A stretch of DNA of 64,000 nt from Ahrensia sp. R2A130 (lineage in GTDB: Bacteria; Pseudomonadota; Alphaproteobacteria; Rhizobiales; Rhizobiaceae): contig NZ_AEEB01000003.1 in the NCBI RefSeq assembly GCF_000179775.1, forward strand, positions 682,001 to 746,000, in the 5' to 3' direction. Each line of letters begins with the position of its first letter. Within the stretch, counting starts at the first letter, position 1. Made by a program: the position numbers and the translations under genes. The notes below the pieces were generated by a model. It was not told the origin of the DNA. It was given only the letters and a program-made list of their open reading frames with translations, and did not search any database. Below are positions 35,389-44,828 of this stretch, in pieces.

Positions 35389-36150
35389 ATGATGTTTCGT
35401 CTTGCACTGATACCCGCGCTCACCACAGCAGCTTGTCTTGCCGCTATGATCAATTTCGCATCGGTTGCACCTGCATTCGCACAGTCCGCGCTCACCAAAA
35501 AAGTACCAACCCGCGCGTTCATTGTGCCCAGAGCTCAAGATGGCGAGAGCATTCCGCTGCCCAACACCGAAACCGGGCTGGAAAACGACGCAACGACTGA
35601 CGAGCAACCGGAAGCCGAGACAGCCCCAACGGCAGACGATGAAGCAGCCGAACCTGGCAGAGCAGCACAGCCCTCCGGCCCGGTCCCGATGGTGGAACGT
35701 GACTTTACCAAGCTACCTGTCCCCGTGCGCGAAACGAGGCAACGCATTCTGGACGCCGTTGAAACCGGTAACATCGAAATGCTGCGTCCCATCGTTGGCA
35801 CTGGCGAAGAGGCCACCAGCCTGTCGATTGGCGGCAACGAGGCTGACCCAATCGACTTTCTAAAAGAGATTTCAGGCGACGGCGACGGCATAGAAATTCT
35901 GGCCATCCTTAAAGAAGTGCTGGAAACAGGCTACGTTCACATGGATGAAGGCAGCGATTTCGAACTGTATGTCTGGCCATATTTCTTCGCCTACCCGCTG
36001 GATAAACTCACCGGCCCGCAAAAAGTGGAACTCTTCACGATTATGACCGCAGGCGAAGTTTTGGATTCGGAAGAATTTGGCAGCTACATTTTCTATCGCG
36101 TAGGCATAACGCCGGATGGGCGATGGGCGTTTTTCGTGTCAGGGGACTGA
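35389..36150 (+). CDS. Exported hypothetical protein
   Basis: Protein of about 253 residues. Tandem ATG codons (35389 and 35392) precede a signal peptide (FRLALIPALTTAACLAAM... SVAPAFAQS). An acidic low-complexity linker (about 50-95, rich in Glu, Thr, Ala and Pro) leads to a conserved-looking globular domain. That domain has the segment LPVPVRETRQRILDAVETGNIEMLRPIVG and ends YIFYRVGITPDGRWAFFVSGD. No known catalytic motif was seen. It lies one base upstream of the ygfZ start. Periplasmic location is inferred from the signal. Confidence 0.8.
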   Translation: MMFRLALIPALTTAACLAAMINFASVAPAFAQSALTKKVPTRAFIVPRAQDGESIPLPNTETGLENDATTDEQPEAETAPTADDEAAEPGRAAQPSGPVPMVERDFTKLPVPVRETRQRILDAVETGNIEMLRPIVGTGEEATSLSIGGNEADPIDFLKEISGDGDGIEILAILKEVLETGYVHMDEGSDFELYVWPYFFAYPLDKLTGPQKVELFTIMTAGEVLDSEEFGSYIFYRVGITPDGRWAFFVSGD

Positions 36151-36151
36151 T

Positions 36152-36967
36152 ATGAGCCAGATTCTACACACCAATCGCGCCACCTTTTCATGCACGGGCG
36201 AGGACGCGACGCATTTTCTCGAAAATTTGGTCACATGCCTGATCAGCGGCAAGCCAGCCTTCGGTGCGTTGTTGACACCGCAGGGCAAAATTCTGTTCGA
36301 CTTCTTCATAACACCTATAGATGGCGGCTACCGTTTCGATTGCGCAGCAGAGCAGCGTGACGAGCTGATAAAACGGTTGGGCTTTTACAAACTGCGCGCG
36401 AAAGTCGATCTGGCTCCGCTCGAAGAAGCCGTTGTTACCAGCTGGGGCGACGCCACTCGACCGGATGATGCCTTCGACGACCCTCGCCTTTCCGCACTAG
36501 GCTGGCGCGCATATCGGATGCAAGCAGAAGCCAAAGCAGACGATGATGCATGGCTTGCCCACCGCATTGCGCTGGGCGTTCCTGAATTAGGCGTCGATGC
36601 TGAACCGGGTAGCGTTTTCCCGCACGACATGTCGATGGATCAGTTCTCCAAAGGCTCCGGCGTTGCATTCGACAAAGGCTGCTATGTTGGCCAGGAAGTC
36701 GTTTCCCGCATGCAGCATCGCGGCACCGCGCGCAGTCGTTTCGTAAATGTTGCAGCAGTGAATGACCTTCCAGAATCTGGTGCGGAATTGATGGTGGGCG
36801 ACCGGACAATCGGAACCTTGGGGTCGGTTTCGGGCCAACATGGCCTAGCGCTGGTACGCCTCGACCGCGCAGCCAAAGCCATCACGGAAGGCGCACCAAT
36901 CACGGCTGATGGCACAGAAGTAATGCTCACCCTGCCCGATTGGGTGAACTACGCTTGGCCGCAATGA
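36152..36967 (+). CDS. ygfZ: Folate-binding YgfZ/GcvT-like protein
   Basis: Cytoplasmic iron-sulfur cluster assembly factor of 271 residues, fold-related to glycine-cleavage T-protein and binding tetrahydrofolate. The signature KGCYVGQEVVSRMQHRG (near 175-191) contains the family's conserved Cys. The start MSQILHTNRATFSC follows the previous stop by one base. The last codon and stop overlap the HD-domain gene's start (ATGA). E. coli YgfZ supports enzymes such as MiaB. Confidence 0.93.
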   Translation: MSQILHTNRATFSCTGEDATHFLENLVTCLISGKPAFGALLTPQGKILFDFFITPIDGGYRFDCAAEQRDELIKRLGFYKLRAKVDLAPLEEAVVTSWGDATRPDDAFDDPRLSALGWRAYRMQAEAKADDDAWLAHRIALGVPELGVDAEPGSVFPHDMSMDQFSKGSGVAFDKGCYVGQEVVSRMQHRGTARSRFVNVAAVNDLPESGAELMVGDRTIGTLGSVSGQHGLALVRLDRAAKAITEGAPITADGTEVMLTLPDWVNYAWPQ

Positions 36968-37566
36968 CGCCAGCTCTTCCTGCCGGCCGTGCTTGGCAGC
37001 GCATGTTATCCGGTCGCCGCCTTGATCTGCTCGATCCATCACCGCTCGATGTAGAGCTGGAAGACATTGCCCACGGCCTTGCGCGCGTTGCGCGTTGGAA
37101 CGGCCAGACCCATGGCGAGCACGCCTTTTCGGTCGCACAACACAGCGTCTTGGTGGAACAGATTTTTGCTATTCAACAGCCAGCGGCCACCGTTGATGAT
37201 CGCATCGCAGCGCTTCTACACGATGCGCCGGAATACGTGATCGGCGACATGATCTCGCCTTTCAAACAGGTGCTGGGCGGCAATTACCGCGATGTTGAAA
37301 ACAGATTGGAAGCTGCCATCCATCAACGTTTTGGCCTGCAAAGCGCCATTCCTGCGAAGTTGAAAAAAGCAATCAAACTCGCGGATCGCGCTGCCGCTTG
37401 GTTTGAGGCCACCGGTCTAGCTGGCTTCACGGTTCAAGAGGCTGAGAAGCATTTCAACAGACCCAACGGAATGTCGGCGGATATGCTGCCGCTTGAACCG
37501 TGGTCAACGGGAGAAGCGCAGGCAAAGTTCGCTGCCCGCTATAAAGAGTTGGATTCACTGCGATGA
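36964..37566 (+). CDS. HD-domain hydrolase, YfbR-like
   Basis: Metal-dependent phosphohydrolase of 200 residues. H60 (FSVAQHSVL) and the HD pair at 86-87 (LLHDAPEYVIGDMISP) form the metal site, and HGEHAF at about 50-54 is shared with YfbR, a 5'-deoxynucleotidase. The nucleotide substrate is inferred only. Both ends overlap neighbours by four bases (ygfZ upstream, PTP-like gene downstream), so the three are probably co-translated. Confidence 0.88.
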   Translation: MTPALPAGRAWQRMLSGRRLDLLDPSPLDVELEDIAHGLARVARWNGQTHGEHAFSVAQHSVLVEQIFAIQQPAATVDDRIAALLHDAPEYVIGDMISPFKQVLGGNYRDVENRLEAAIHQRFGLQSAIPAKLKKAIKLADRAAAWFEATGLAGFTVQEAEKHFNRPNGMSADMLPLEPWSTGEAQAKFAARYKELDSLR

Positions 37567-38069
37567 GCGTAATTGTTGTTAGCCCGTTGTCAGAGCTCGA
37601 CAAAGTCATCGCGCAAACGGGTGCTCGCACAATGGTCTCTCTCGCTGGCCCGGGGAAATCCATCACTCAACCTATCGCAATAGATCGCGAGTGGTTGGCG
37701 CTGGAGTTCAACGACATTCCAGGACCGCTAGCTGGCTACATCGCACCTTCCCGCAAAGACGTTTCGCAGATAATTGAACTCGGTCGTCGCTGGTCCGGAG
37801 AAGAGCCGTTGCTGTGCCAATGCTGGCTAGGCGTCAGCCGCTCGACAGCGTCTGCATTGATGATTGCTGCGGCCCGCAACTTTGATCAAGATTTTGATGA
37901 ACTAACATCCCGCTTGCGCAGCCTTAGCCCTACAGCAACACCAAATCCTATGATGATCCGGCTGGCTGACAAACAGTTGAATTTAAATGGTCGCCTAACA
38001 AAAGCAGTTCAGGCCATTGGCAGAGGTGTGAATTGCATGCAGGGTGAGCCGTTCACACTGAAAGTCTAA
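37563..38069 (+). CDS. PTP-like tyrosine phosphatase family protein
   Basis: Cytoplasmic protein of 168 residues. The phosphatase loop CX5R is present as CWLGVSR (C87 to R93) in LCQCWLGVSRSTAS, and it is preceded by a region typical of bacterial dual-specificity-like phosphatases. The Asp general acid may be in FNDIPGPLAG, though this is uncertain. The pairing with the HD hydrolase through a 4-base overlap suggests a joint role in removing phosphates from small molecules or proteins. The substrate is unknown. Confidence 0.78.
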   Translation: MSVIVVSPLSELDKVIAQTGARTMVSLAGPGKSITQPIAIDREWLALEFNDIPGPLAGYIAPSRKDVSQIIELGRRWSGEEPLLCQCWLGVSRSTASALMIAAARNFDQDFDELTSRLRSLSPTATPNPMMIRLADKQLNLNGRLTKAVQAIGRGVNCMQGEPFTLKV

Positions 38070-38072
38070 AGA

Positions 38073-38450
38073 TTATTTGCGGCGCAACAGACTCGGGCGA
38101 GCAACGGGCACAGTCACATTCATTTGCCTGCTCTGACCGGCATCCATCCGCAGTTCACCAATGAATTCAATACCAAATGTAAGCCCATCACGCCACCGAA
38201 TTTCACATTCGGCGGTTATTCCGTCTGATGCAATATGAAGGCGAAACCTATTGGGCCACGCTATATCGTTGGGCAAGCGTAACTTAGCACCACCGGGGGA
38301 AAGATCACGAACGGTGCATTTCGTGGAAATATGTCCCTCATTATAGGAAATAACGCCTTCTTTCAGCGTACGTTGGCGCTGAATTCGTGCGTCTACATTA
38401 GTTTCCGTGGGCTGTGTTTCGGCACTAGCGGTAAGTGGCGTATGCGTCAT
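38073..38450 (-). CDS. PilZ domain protein
   Basis: Single-domain cytoplasmic protein of 125 residues. RIQRQRTLKEGVISYNEGHISTKCTVRDLSPGGAKLRLP (about 22-60) contains the PilZ RxxR-like start and the (D/N)xSxxG motif DLSPGG. PilZ domains bind cyclic di-GMP, but the N-terminal motif here is RQRTLKE rather than the canonical RxxxR, so ligand binding is uncertain. It lies alone between convergent and divergent neighbours. Confidence 0.85.
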   Translation of the reverse strand: MTHTPLTASAETQPTETNVDARIQRQRTLKEGVISYNEGHISTKCTVRDLSPGGAKLRLPNDIAWPNRFRLHIASDGITAECEIRWRDGLTFGIEFIGELRMDAGQSRQMNVTVPVARPSLLRRK

Positions 38451-38574
38451 CGCCTATCTCCAAAGCTTTCTCTTGATCTGAAACCGCATCAAAACACGAT
38501 AGATCACGACAGGAGACTACTGGTCTTTCGTGAAGACAAGGTTTCACAAATTGGCACAGCAGGCTCCGCAACAG

Positions 38575-39444
38575 CTAGCTTTTGATGCGTATATCCAACC
38601 CAAGATCAAGCGTCGGTGCGCTCATGGTAATCTTCGATGTGGAGATCATATCGACGCCTGTCTCGGCGATGCCTTGAATCGTGTCGATGTTCACATTGCC
38701 GGATGCTTCGATAGGGATACGCCCATCCACAATGGCAACGCCTTCTCGAAGTTGCTCCAGGCTCATATTATCCAGCATGACAACGTCAGGGCCAGCTTCC
38801 AGCGCGATGGAAAGTTGCTCCAGTGTGTCGACTTCGACCTCGATCTTGATGAGGTGACCGGCAAAAGCGCGCGCTTGCGCGATAGCCTGCTGAACACCGC
38901 CGCAGACTGCAATGTGATTATCCTTGATCAGGATCGCATCATCCAACCCGAACCGATGGTTGGAACCACCACCGCATTTGACGGCGTATTTTTCAAACGT
39001 TCGCAGCCCCGGAATGGTCTTGCGGGTACAGCAAACCTGAGCCGTTGTGTGCTTGATGATGCGCGCAAATTGCGCGGTATAAGATGCGATACCAGACAGG
39101 TGGCAGGCGTAGTTCAATGCAACGCGTTCGGCAGCGAGAATAGCGCGAGCCGGGCCTTCGATAATCGCCACGTCCTGACCGGGAGCGAGCGACTCACCGT
39201 CTTTAACAAGCGCCTCGAAACTCAACTCAGCGCTTGATTCCCGAAACGCAGCTTCGGCGATTGTGATGCCTGCCAAAACGCCTTCTTCTCGGCTGTTCAT
39301 CACCGCACGCGCGGTTGCAGAAGCCGGAATGGTGGCATTACTTGTGAGGTCGCCAGCTAGGCCGAGGTCTTCCAGCAGTGCTGCACGAACGGCATCGCGC
39401 ACCATAACGGGCGGCAAGCTGGGTGCGTGGGGAATAATGCTCAT
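38575..39444 (-). CDS. nadC: Nicotinate-nucleotide pyrophosphorylase (carboxylating)
   Basis: Quinolinate phosphoribosyltransferase; converts quinolinate and PRPP to nicotinate mononucleotide. 289 residues. The segments [51 protein letters not shown] and EVDTLEQL are canonical, with the Arg/Lys residues that bind quinolinate intact. The ATG overlaps the nadB stop by four bases. Last gene of the nad unit. Cytoplasmic. Confidence 0.97.
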   Translation of the reverse strand: MSIIPHAPSLPPVMVRDAVRAALLEDLGLAGDLTSNATIPASATARAVMNSREEGVLAGITIAEAAFRESSAELSFEALVKDGESLAPGQDVAIIEGPARAILAAERVALNYACHLSGIASYTAQFARIIKHTTAQVCCTRKTIPGLRTFEKYAVKCGGGSNHRFGLDDAILIKDNHIAVCGGVQQAIAQARAFAGHLIKIEVEVDTLEQLSIALEAGPDVVMLDNMSLEQLREGVAIVDGRIPIEASGNVNIDTIQGIAETGVDMISTSKITMSAPTLDLGLDIRIKS

Positions 39445-41063
39445 ACTGACAATTTCTCACTATTGCCGTTCGCTATCATGTCTTCAGCAAACTGGTCGCC
39501 CTGTTTTTTTGTGATGAAGCTGCGCTTGGCCAGTTCCGCCACCGGCTCAGGATAGTCGGTGCGGTAATGACCACCACGGCTTTCGTGGCGGCGAATGGCT
39601 GATACCGCGATCATCTTCGCGGTAATCAGCGCGTTATCGAAGCGTTGGCGCTGATTGTTGCGTTCCAGCTCCATAATGATTGCCAGACCGGCCTTCATAC
39701 CCTCGCCGGTTCTTACCACGCCAAACTCGTCGGACATGGTTTTACGCAACGTTGCCATGGCTTCTGTGTCGGTGCCGTCATCATCAGCTTCGGTCAGTTC
39801 CACAGAATCCTGCGCCCATGGATTGAGCTTGTGAGCAGGTAGAAGTCCCTGAATATCTTCGGCGATCCGCGCGGCAAAAACGACCGCTTCCAGCAACGAG
39901 TTCGAGGCCAGCCGATTTGCGCCGTGGGCGCCCGTCGATGTCACTTCGCCGCAAGCCCACAGACCATCCAGTGAAGAGCGGCCGTTGGCATCCGTCAGAA
40001 TTCCGCCCATGAAATAATGCGCGGCGGGAATCACAGGAATAAGCTCGGTCACCGGATCGATGCCATTTTCTTTGCAGTAAGCGAACACTGTCGGGAATTC
40101 TTCGGCAAAGGTCGCGCCAACAGCTTCGCGGCAATCCAGCCACGCGCCTTTGCCGGATTTCACCTGTTCAAAGATGCCACGCGCCACCACATCACGCGGC
40201 GCAAGTTCGGCATCGTGGTGGATCGGAACCATGAACCGCTCACCAGCGTCATTCACCAATGTGCAACCGTGGCCGCGCAGGGCTTCTGTCGCCAGCGGTG
40301 CTGGATCTTTGCCAACATTGATCGCGGTGGGGTGGAACTGCACGAACTCCATATCTGCCAGAATAGCACCAGCGCGCGCGGCCATACCGATACCGCCACC
40401 ACGGGCTTCGCTGGGATTCGTGGTAACTGAGTAAAGGTGCCCAACGCCGCCGGCAGCCATAACAACGGCCCGCGCGGGCAAACGAATTTTGTTCGGCCCC
40501 CTGCCCGCCTGATCACGAGCCACGACCCCATCGACATATTTTCCTTGGGTCAAAATGTCCTGCACCACATAGCCTTCCAGCACACGGATGGATGGCGTGT
40601 CGCGTACGGTGGCGACCAGCGCCTCCATTATAGCTTTGCCCGCTTTGTCGCCCTGCACGCCGACGATACGCTCTTCGCTATGGGCAGCTTCCCGCGCCAC
40701 TTCAAGCCGACCTTCAAGGTCGCGATCAAACGGCACGCCGAAGCGCAGAAGATCATCGATACGGTCTGCAGCCTGACCGGCCATCAGGCGAGCGATGTTC
40801 TCGTCCACGGTTCCAGCACCGGCGGTGACGGTGTCAGCGACATGCTTCTCAACCGTATCGCCTTCTTTCACCGCAGCAGCGATTCCCGCCTGCGCCCAGG
40901 CGGACGATGCACCGCGCCCCAGCGACGCTGCCGTTAAAATCGTAACGGGTCGCGGCGCTAGTTTCAGCGCGCAAAAAAGCCCGGCGAGGCCGCCACCGAT
41001 AATGATGACATCATCGGTACCCATCCACGTAACGGGGCGGAGAAATGAAAGCTGTTCGGTCAT
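39441..41063 (-). CDS. nadB: L-aspartate oxidase
   Basis: Flavoenzyme oxidising L-aspartate to iminoaspartate in NAD synthesis; 540 residues. The FAD motif GGGLAG is at 23-28; [13 protein letters not shown] and the segment [25 protein letters not shown] are typical of NadB in the fumarate reductase/succinate dehydrogenase flavoprotein group. A helical C-terminal domain ends near [10 protein letters not shown] 123-bp gap with a probable internal promoter separates it from the DUF6614-like gene upstream. nadC overlaps its 3' end. Confidence 0.97.
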   Translation of the reverse strand: MTEQLSFLRPVTWMGTDDVIIIGGGLAGLFCALKLAPRPVTILTAASLGRGASSAWAQAGIAAAVKEGDTVEKHVADTVTAGAGTVDENIARLMAGQAADRIDDLLRFGVPFDRDLEGRLEVAREAAHSEERIVGVQGDKAGKAIMEALVATVRDTPSIRVLEGYVVQDILTQGKYVDGVVARDQAGRGPNKIRLPARAVVMAAGGVGHLYSVTTNPSEARGGGIGMAARAGAILADMEFVQFHPTAINVGKDPAPLATEALRGHGCTLVNDAGERFMVPIHHDAELAPRDVVARGIFEQVKSGKGAWLDCREAVGATFAEEFPTVFAYCKENGIDPVTELIPVIPAAHYFMGGILTDANGRSSLDGLWACGEVTSTGAHGANRLASNSLLEAVVFAARIAEDIQGLLPAHKLNPWAQDSVELTEADDDGTDTEAMATLRKTMSDEFGVVRTGEGMKAGLAIIMELERNNQRQRFDNALITAKMIAVSAIRRHESRGGHYRTDYPEPVAELAKRSFITKKQGDQFAEDMIANGNSEKLSV

Positions 41064-41089
41064 GGCCGCAAGTCCGTAAGACGCAGCGT

Positions 41090-41151
41090 CTGCCGGGACA
41101 CGGCAGCAAGGTGTCCGATCACTATAGCGCGGCTAACGGTGAGGTCGTCAA
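41090..41151 (-). promoter_or_regulatory. Probable internal promoter and alternative hairpins before nadB
   Basis: On the minus strand a -35-like TTGACG (41151-41146) and a -10-like CTATAG (41127-41122) are 18 bp apart, close to alphaproteobacterial promoters. Downstream, two perfect 6-bp stems exclude each other: 41096-41101 with 41111-41116, and 41090-41095 with 41101-41106. This could tune nadB-nadC separately from nadA. Elements are seen; function is inferred. Confidence 0.4.
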
Positions 41152-41186
41152 AAAACCGATGCGACAGATTGATGACACACCGTTTT

Positions 41187-41540
41187 TTAGAACAATTCTT
41201 CCCCGGTTTGCCGCACGGCATCGGGAAAGTCGCGGTAGAGTGCGAATGTGATGTCTTCGATCTTCGAGTTCACGCCGAAATGCATCACTTCCATATCGCC
41301 ACTTCGCTTGGCTGCGATGGTAAAAGCCGCATCGAGCTGCGCCATATTGCGGACTTCCATGAGCAGCTGAAATTCACCGCCGATGGTCTTAGGCGTCAGG
41401 CCGAGCTTGGCGCGCAACAACCGCCAGCCTTCGATCTTCTTCGCTTCGACAAGATGTTCCATCATCCGCGTCAGATCGGCGACGAACTCGAGGTCTTTGG
41501 TACCGGGTTTGAGCGAAAAGAACGCCTGATAGACGTCCAT
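41187..41540 (-). CDS. Conserved hypothetical protein, DUF6614-like
   Basis: Small cytoplasmic protein of 117 residues, MDVYQAFFSLKPGTKDLEFVADLTRMMEHL at the start and AAKRSGDMEVMHFGVNSKIEDITFALYRDFPD near the end. The pattern resembles the DUF6614 family seen in Rhizobiales, a call made from memory of such sequences. The beta-alpha-beta layout suggests a ferredoxin-like, possibly dimeric alpha-beta barrel. No catalytic motif was seen. It lies one base after nadA, between nadA and nadB, so a role in NAD synthesis is possible but unproven. Confidence 0.65.
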   Translation of the reverse strand: MDVYQAFFSLKPGTKDLEFVADLTRMMEHLVEAKKIEGWRLLRAKLGLTPKTIGGEFQLLMEVRNMAQLDAAFTIAAKRSGDMEVMHFGVNSKIEDITFALYRDFPDAVRQTGEELF

Positions 41541-41541
41541 A

Positions 41542-42618
41542 TCAATTCTTCAGATTGACCATGCGCTCTACCGCACGTTTGGCCTTTTCCGCCATGGTCG
41601 GATCAACCAACACTTCCTCTTTCATCTCCAGCAGACTGTCGAGTATCTTGGGCAGTGTAATGCGCTTCATATGCGGGCAAAGATTGCAGGGCTTGATGAA
41701 CTCAACGCCCGGCGCCTGTTCCTGAATGTTGGATGCCATGGAACATTCCGTCACCAGAAGAACTTTCGCGCCCGGCTTTTGCGAAGTCGCGTAATCGATC
41801 ATGCCTTTGGTGGAGCCGGTGAAATCGGCCACGGCGGTCACTTCCAGCGGGCATTCGGGGTGGGCGACGATCTGGATTGCCGGATCGACCTCTTTGTAGG
41901 CCAACAATTCCTCGGCGGTGAACCGCTCGTGAACTTCGCAATGGCCTTTCCAGGTCAAGATTTTCACATCGGTCTGTGTCGCGACGTTCTGCGCCAGATA
42001 TTCATCGGGAATCAGCAGGACCGTATCGACCCCAAAGCTCTCCACCACCTGCACGGCGTTCGATGATGTGCAGCAAATGTCGCTCTCGGCCTTCACGTCG
42101 GCAGATGTGTTCACATAGGTGACGATTGGCACGCCGGGGTTGGCCTCACGCAACAACCGCACGTCGGCACCTGTGATCGAATCCGCCAGCGAACAGCCAG
42201 CCTTCATGTCGGGGATGAGGACGGTCTTGGACGGGTTCAGCAGCTTCGAAGTTTCCGCCATGAAGTGCACGCCGCATTGAACGATAATATCGGCCTCGAC
42301 CCGTGTCGCTTCCATCGCCAGTTGCAGCGAATCGCCCGCAATATCAGCCACGCAGTGATAGATTTCCGGCGTCTGGTAGTTGTGGGCCAAAATTGCAGCG
42401 TTGCGCTGCTTCTTCAGCTTGTTGATCGCATAGACATATGGCGCGTGGATGGGCCACTCGATCTCGGGAATGTGATGGCGCACCTTTTCGTAAAGCGGGG
42501 CTGTCTCGCGCTCCACCTCAGCAGTGAATTCCAGCGATGGGCGCTCAATACGCTCAAAGCTCTTGCCGGACGCGGTGACGAGCGGCTGACTTGCCAGTGC
42601 CTGAAGGGATTCGGCCAT
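41542..42618 (-). CDS. nadA: Quinolinate synthase
   Basis: Iron-sulfur enzyme condensing iminoaspartate with dihydroxyacetone phosphate to quinolinate; 358 residues. Three cluster cysteines are visible: C115 ([12 protein letters not shown]), the CC pair near 182-183 ([10 protein letters not shown]) and C311/C314 (KPCNLCPHM). [20 protein letters not shown] is the usual substrate-binding region. First gene of the nad unit, with the DUF6614-like gene one base downstream. Confidence 0.97.
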   Translation of the reverse strand: MAESLQALASQPLVTASGKSFERIERPSLEFTAEVERETAPLYEKVRHHIPEIEWPIHAPYVYAINKLKKQRNAAILAHNYQTPEIYHCVADIAGDSLQLAMEATRVEADIIVQCGVHFMAETSKLLNPSKTVLIPDMKAGCSLADSITGADVRLLREANPGVPIVTYVNTSADVKAESDICCTSSNAVQVVESFGVDTVLLIPDEYLAQNVATQTDVKILTWKGHCEVHERFTAEELLAYKEVDPAIQIVAHPECPLEVTAVADFTGSTKGMIDYATSQKPGAKVLLVTECSMASNIQEQAPGVEFIKPCNLCPHMKRITLPKILDSLLEMKEEVLVDPTMAEKAKRAVERMVNLKN

Positions 42619-42703
42619 GATGCGGCCTCCTGATATTCCGTGATCTTAGGTCTATATGCGGTCGCTCATCGCTGCCTGCAAGGTTTGCGGGCGCACAGCT
42701 GGC

Positions 42704-43471
42704 TTACGTGAAGCGCACGCTGACGTTTCCGAAGTCGGCGAATTTCGCCGAATAGGTGGTGCCCGCCTGCGCCGGGACCGGCGGGGTGCAGGTGCCTGTG
42801 GACACCCATTCGCCAGCTTCGATGCGGTCGCCCTGCGCGACCAACTGCTCACCCAACCAAACCAGTGAATTGATCGGATCGCCCATAACAGGCTGGCCGT
42901 TTCCCGTCTGCACAACTTCGCCGTCGACCATGGATTCCACCACGCCGTCAGCCAAATTTTCAGATGCCCAATCAGCGACTTCATCACCCACGATGAACTG
43001 CGAATTGCCTGCGAAATCCAGCGTGATGCCCGTGCCATTCTGGTAAGCGGCGGTGCCTGTGCGGCGACCGATCACTTCGATGGCGGCATGGACGGACGCC
43101 ACGGCAGAAGTCGCCGTCTCCGCACTTACCGCCTCGCCTTCGGCAGGCCAAGCGCGGGCCATTTTGAATGCGTATTCGGGCTCACAAGCAGCAACCGTCG
43201 GTTTCTTCTCAATGGCTCCGCCATTTTCTACCAATGCGCTATCCGGCATGGGACCGAAGAAAGGGGCGGAGATCGCGAAGGCTTTCTGCGCCGCCTCATT
43301 GGTCGCGCCGACTTTCCAGCCGATGCGCTTGCCGCCATAGGCCGCGTTGGCCTTGTTCTGGATCGCCATCGCATCTTCGGTGGACAGCCCACCTTCCACC
43401 ACGGGCAAGTCGGCTTGCACACCGTCTCTACGGGCTGCAACGAGTTGTTCGGCGATGTCATCGAAATTCAT
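42704..43471 (-). CDS. 2-keto-4-pentenoate hydratase/fumarylacetoacetate hydrolase-family protein
   Basis: Cytoplasmic enzyme of 255 residues. The fold begins IAEQLVAARRDGVQADL and includes KVGATNEAAQKAF, CEPEYAFKMARAWP (metal-binding Glu residues), and GDPINSLVWLGEQL. These match hydratases of the MhpD/catechol meta-cleavage type, which act on 2-hydroxypenta-2,4-dienoates. No other aromatic degradation genes are nearby, so the substrate may differ. It is separated from nadA by 85 bp and is transcribed toward no partner. Confidence 0.88.
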   Translation of the reverse strand: MNFDDIAEQLVAARRDGVQADLPVVEGGLSTEDAMAIQNKANAAYGGKRIGWKVGATNEAAQKAFAISAPFFGPMPDSALVENGGAIEKKPTVAACEPEYAFKMARAWPAEGEAVSAETATSAVASVHAAIEVIGRRTGTAAYQNGTGITLDFAGNSQFIVGDEVADWASENLADGVVESMVDGEVVQTGNGQPVMGDPINSLVWLGEQLVAQGDRIEAGEWVSTGTCTPPVPAQAGTTYSAKFADFGNVSVRFT

Positions 43472-43595
43472 GGGTGCGTCTTTCCATCAGGCAAAGGTTC
43501 TGCGACAGCTTTAGGCCAACAGCGGCGATAGCGCATCTATTTTCCGGCGCGACACGCGCATGTAAAGCAGCGCAAACCGCGTAAGGAACATCATC

Positions 43596-44828
43596 ATGGC
43601 TTCCACAAGCGCCACCCGCTGGGAACCGCCGGTCTGGCTCATTATTACATGCGGTTGCACCATCGCATTGCTGGCTTTCGGTCCGCGTTCTGCCATGGGT
43701 TTTTTCCAGGCCCCGATGCTGGCCGACATGGGCTGGACCTCCACGACGTTCGGTCTCGCTATCGCAATTCAGAACCTCGCGTGGGGTTTGGGTCAGCCGG
43801 TTTTTGGGGCACTGGCGGACCGTTACGGCGCTTGGAGATCGCTGGCCGCCGGCGGCATCATCTACGCGCTTGGCCTGTTCATCATGGGCACGGCAGAAAC
43901 CGAAACCGCGCTCCATATCGGCGGCGGCGTGTTGGTCGGTTTGGGCGTTGCAGCGGGTTCGTTTGGCATCATATTGTCGGTTTTCGCGCGCAACGTGTCG
44001 CCTGAGAACCGCTCCATCGTCTTCGGCATGGGAACGGCAGCAGGCTCTGCAGGCATGTTCCTGTTCTCGCCGCTGTCAGCCGCTTTGATCGCGAATTTCG
44101 GCTGGTCGCACGCCTTGGTGCTTCTGTCCGCGCTCATGCTCATTATTCCCGTGCTCGCAATCCCGCTGTATGGCAGCGCACGGGACGCGCGGATGACGCA
44201 AGAAGCGGTTGAGCAAACCATCGGCCAGGCGTTGAGCGAAGCCATGAGCCACCGCTCCTATCTATTGCTCATAACCGGCTTTTTCGTTTGCGGTTTTCAG
44301 GTGGCGTTCATCACAGCGCATTTCCCACGCTACATCACCGATCTCGGTTTCAGCGTGAACCTCGCCGTCTGGGGCATAGCGCTCATCGGTCTTTTCAACA
44401 TCTTCGGATCGCTCGCGTCCGGCGTATTGGGGCAGAAATATTCAAAACCGTGGCTGCTTTCGCTGCTTTATATAGGGCGTTCCATCGCCACCGCAGCATT
44501 CCTGCTTTTGCCACCCTCGCCCACTACGGTCATCGTCTATTCCATCATCATGGGCCTGCTCTGGCTTTCGACCGTGGCGCCTACCAATGCGCTGGTCGCC
44601 ATCATGTTCGGCACTCGGCATCTGGGGCTGTTGGGCGGAGTCGTTTTCCTGTCGCATCAGATCGGATCGTTCCTGGGCGTCTATTTCGGCGGCTATCTGC
44701 GCGATACAACTGGCAGCTACGACACCGTTTGGTGGCTGGGCGTGGCGTTGGGCATTTTCGCAGCAATCATCCACATGCCCATTCAGGAAAAGCCAGTCGA
44801 CAGGCCCGCCATACCGAACGCCGCCTAG
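43596..44828 (+). CDS. MFS transporter
   Basis: Inner-membrane carrier of 410 residues with about twelve helices. The A-motif region GQPVFGALADRYGAWRSL between helices 2 and 3 identifies the major facilitator superfamily. The pattern resembles oxalate/formate or monocarboxylate-type porters (MCT/OFA-like), but the substrate is not deducible. The stop overlaps the convergent thioesterase stop by four bases. A divergent FAH-family gene lies 124 bp upstream. Confidence 0.9.
   Translation: MASTSATRWEPPVWLIITCGCTIALLAFGPRSAMGFFQAPMLADMGWTSTTFGLAIAIQNLAWGLGQPVFGALADRYGAWRSLAAGGIIYALGLFIMGTAETETALHIGGGVLVGLGVAAGSFGIILSVFARNVSPENRSIVFGMGTAAGSAGMFLFSPLSAALIANFGWSHALVLLSALMLIIPVLAIPLYGSARDARMTQEAVEQTIGQALSEAMSHRSYLLLITGFFVCGFQVAFITAHFPRYITDLGFSVNLAVWGIALIGLFNIFGSLASGVLGQKYSKPWLLSLLYIGRSIATAAFLLLPPSPTTVIVYSIIMGLLWLSTVAPTNALVAIMFGTRHLGLLGGVVFLSHQIGSFLGVYFGGYLRDTTGSYDTVWWLGVALGIFAAIIHMPIQEKPVDRPAIPNAA

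Noticed and set aside
41064..41186. Known NAD-binding riboswitch before nadB
   Set aside because: Only two short alternative stems were seen. No match to a known riboswitch consensus could be made by eye, so it is reported only as a possible regulatory segment.
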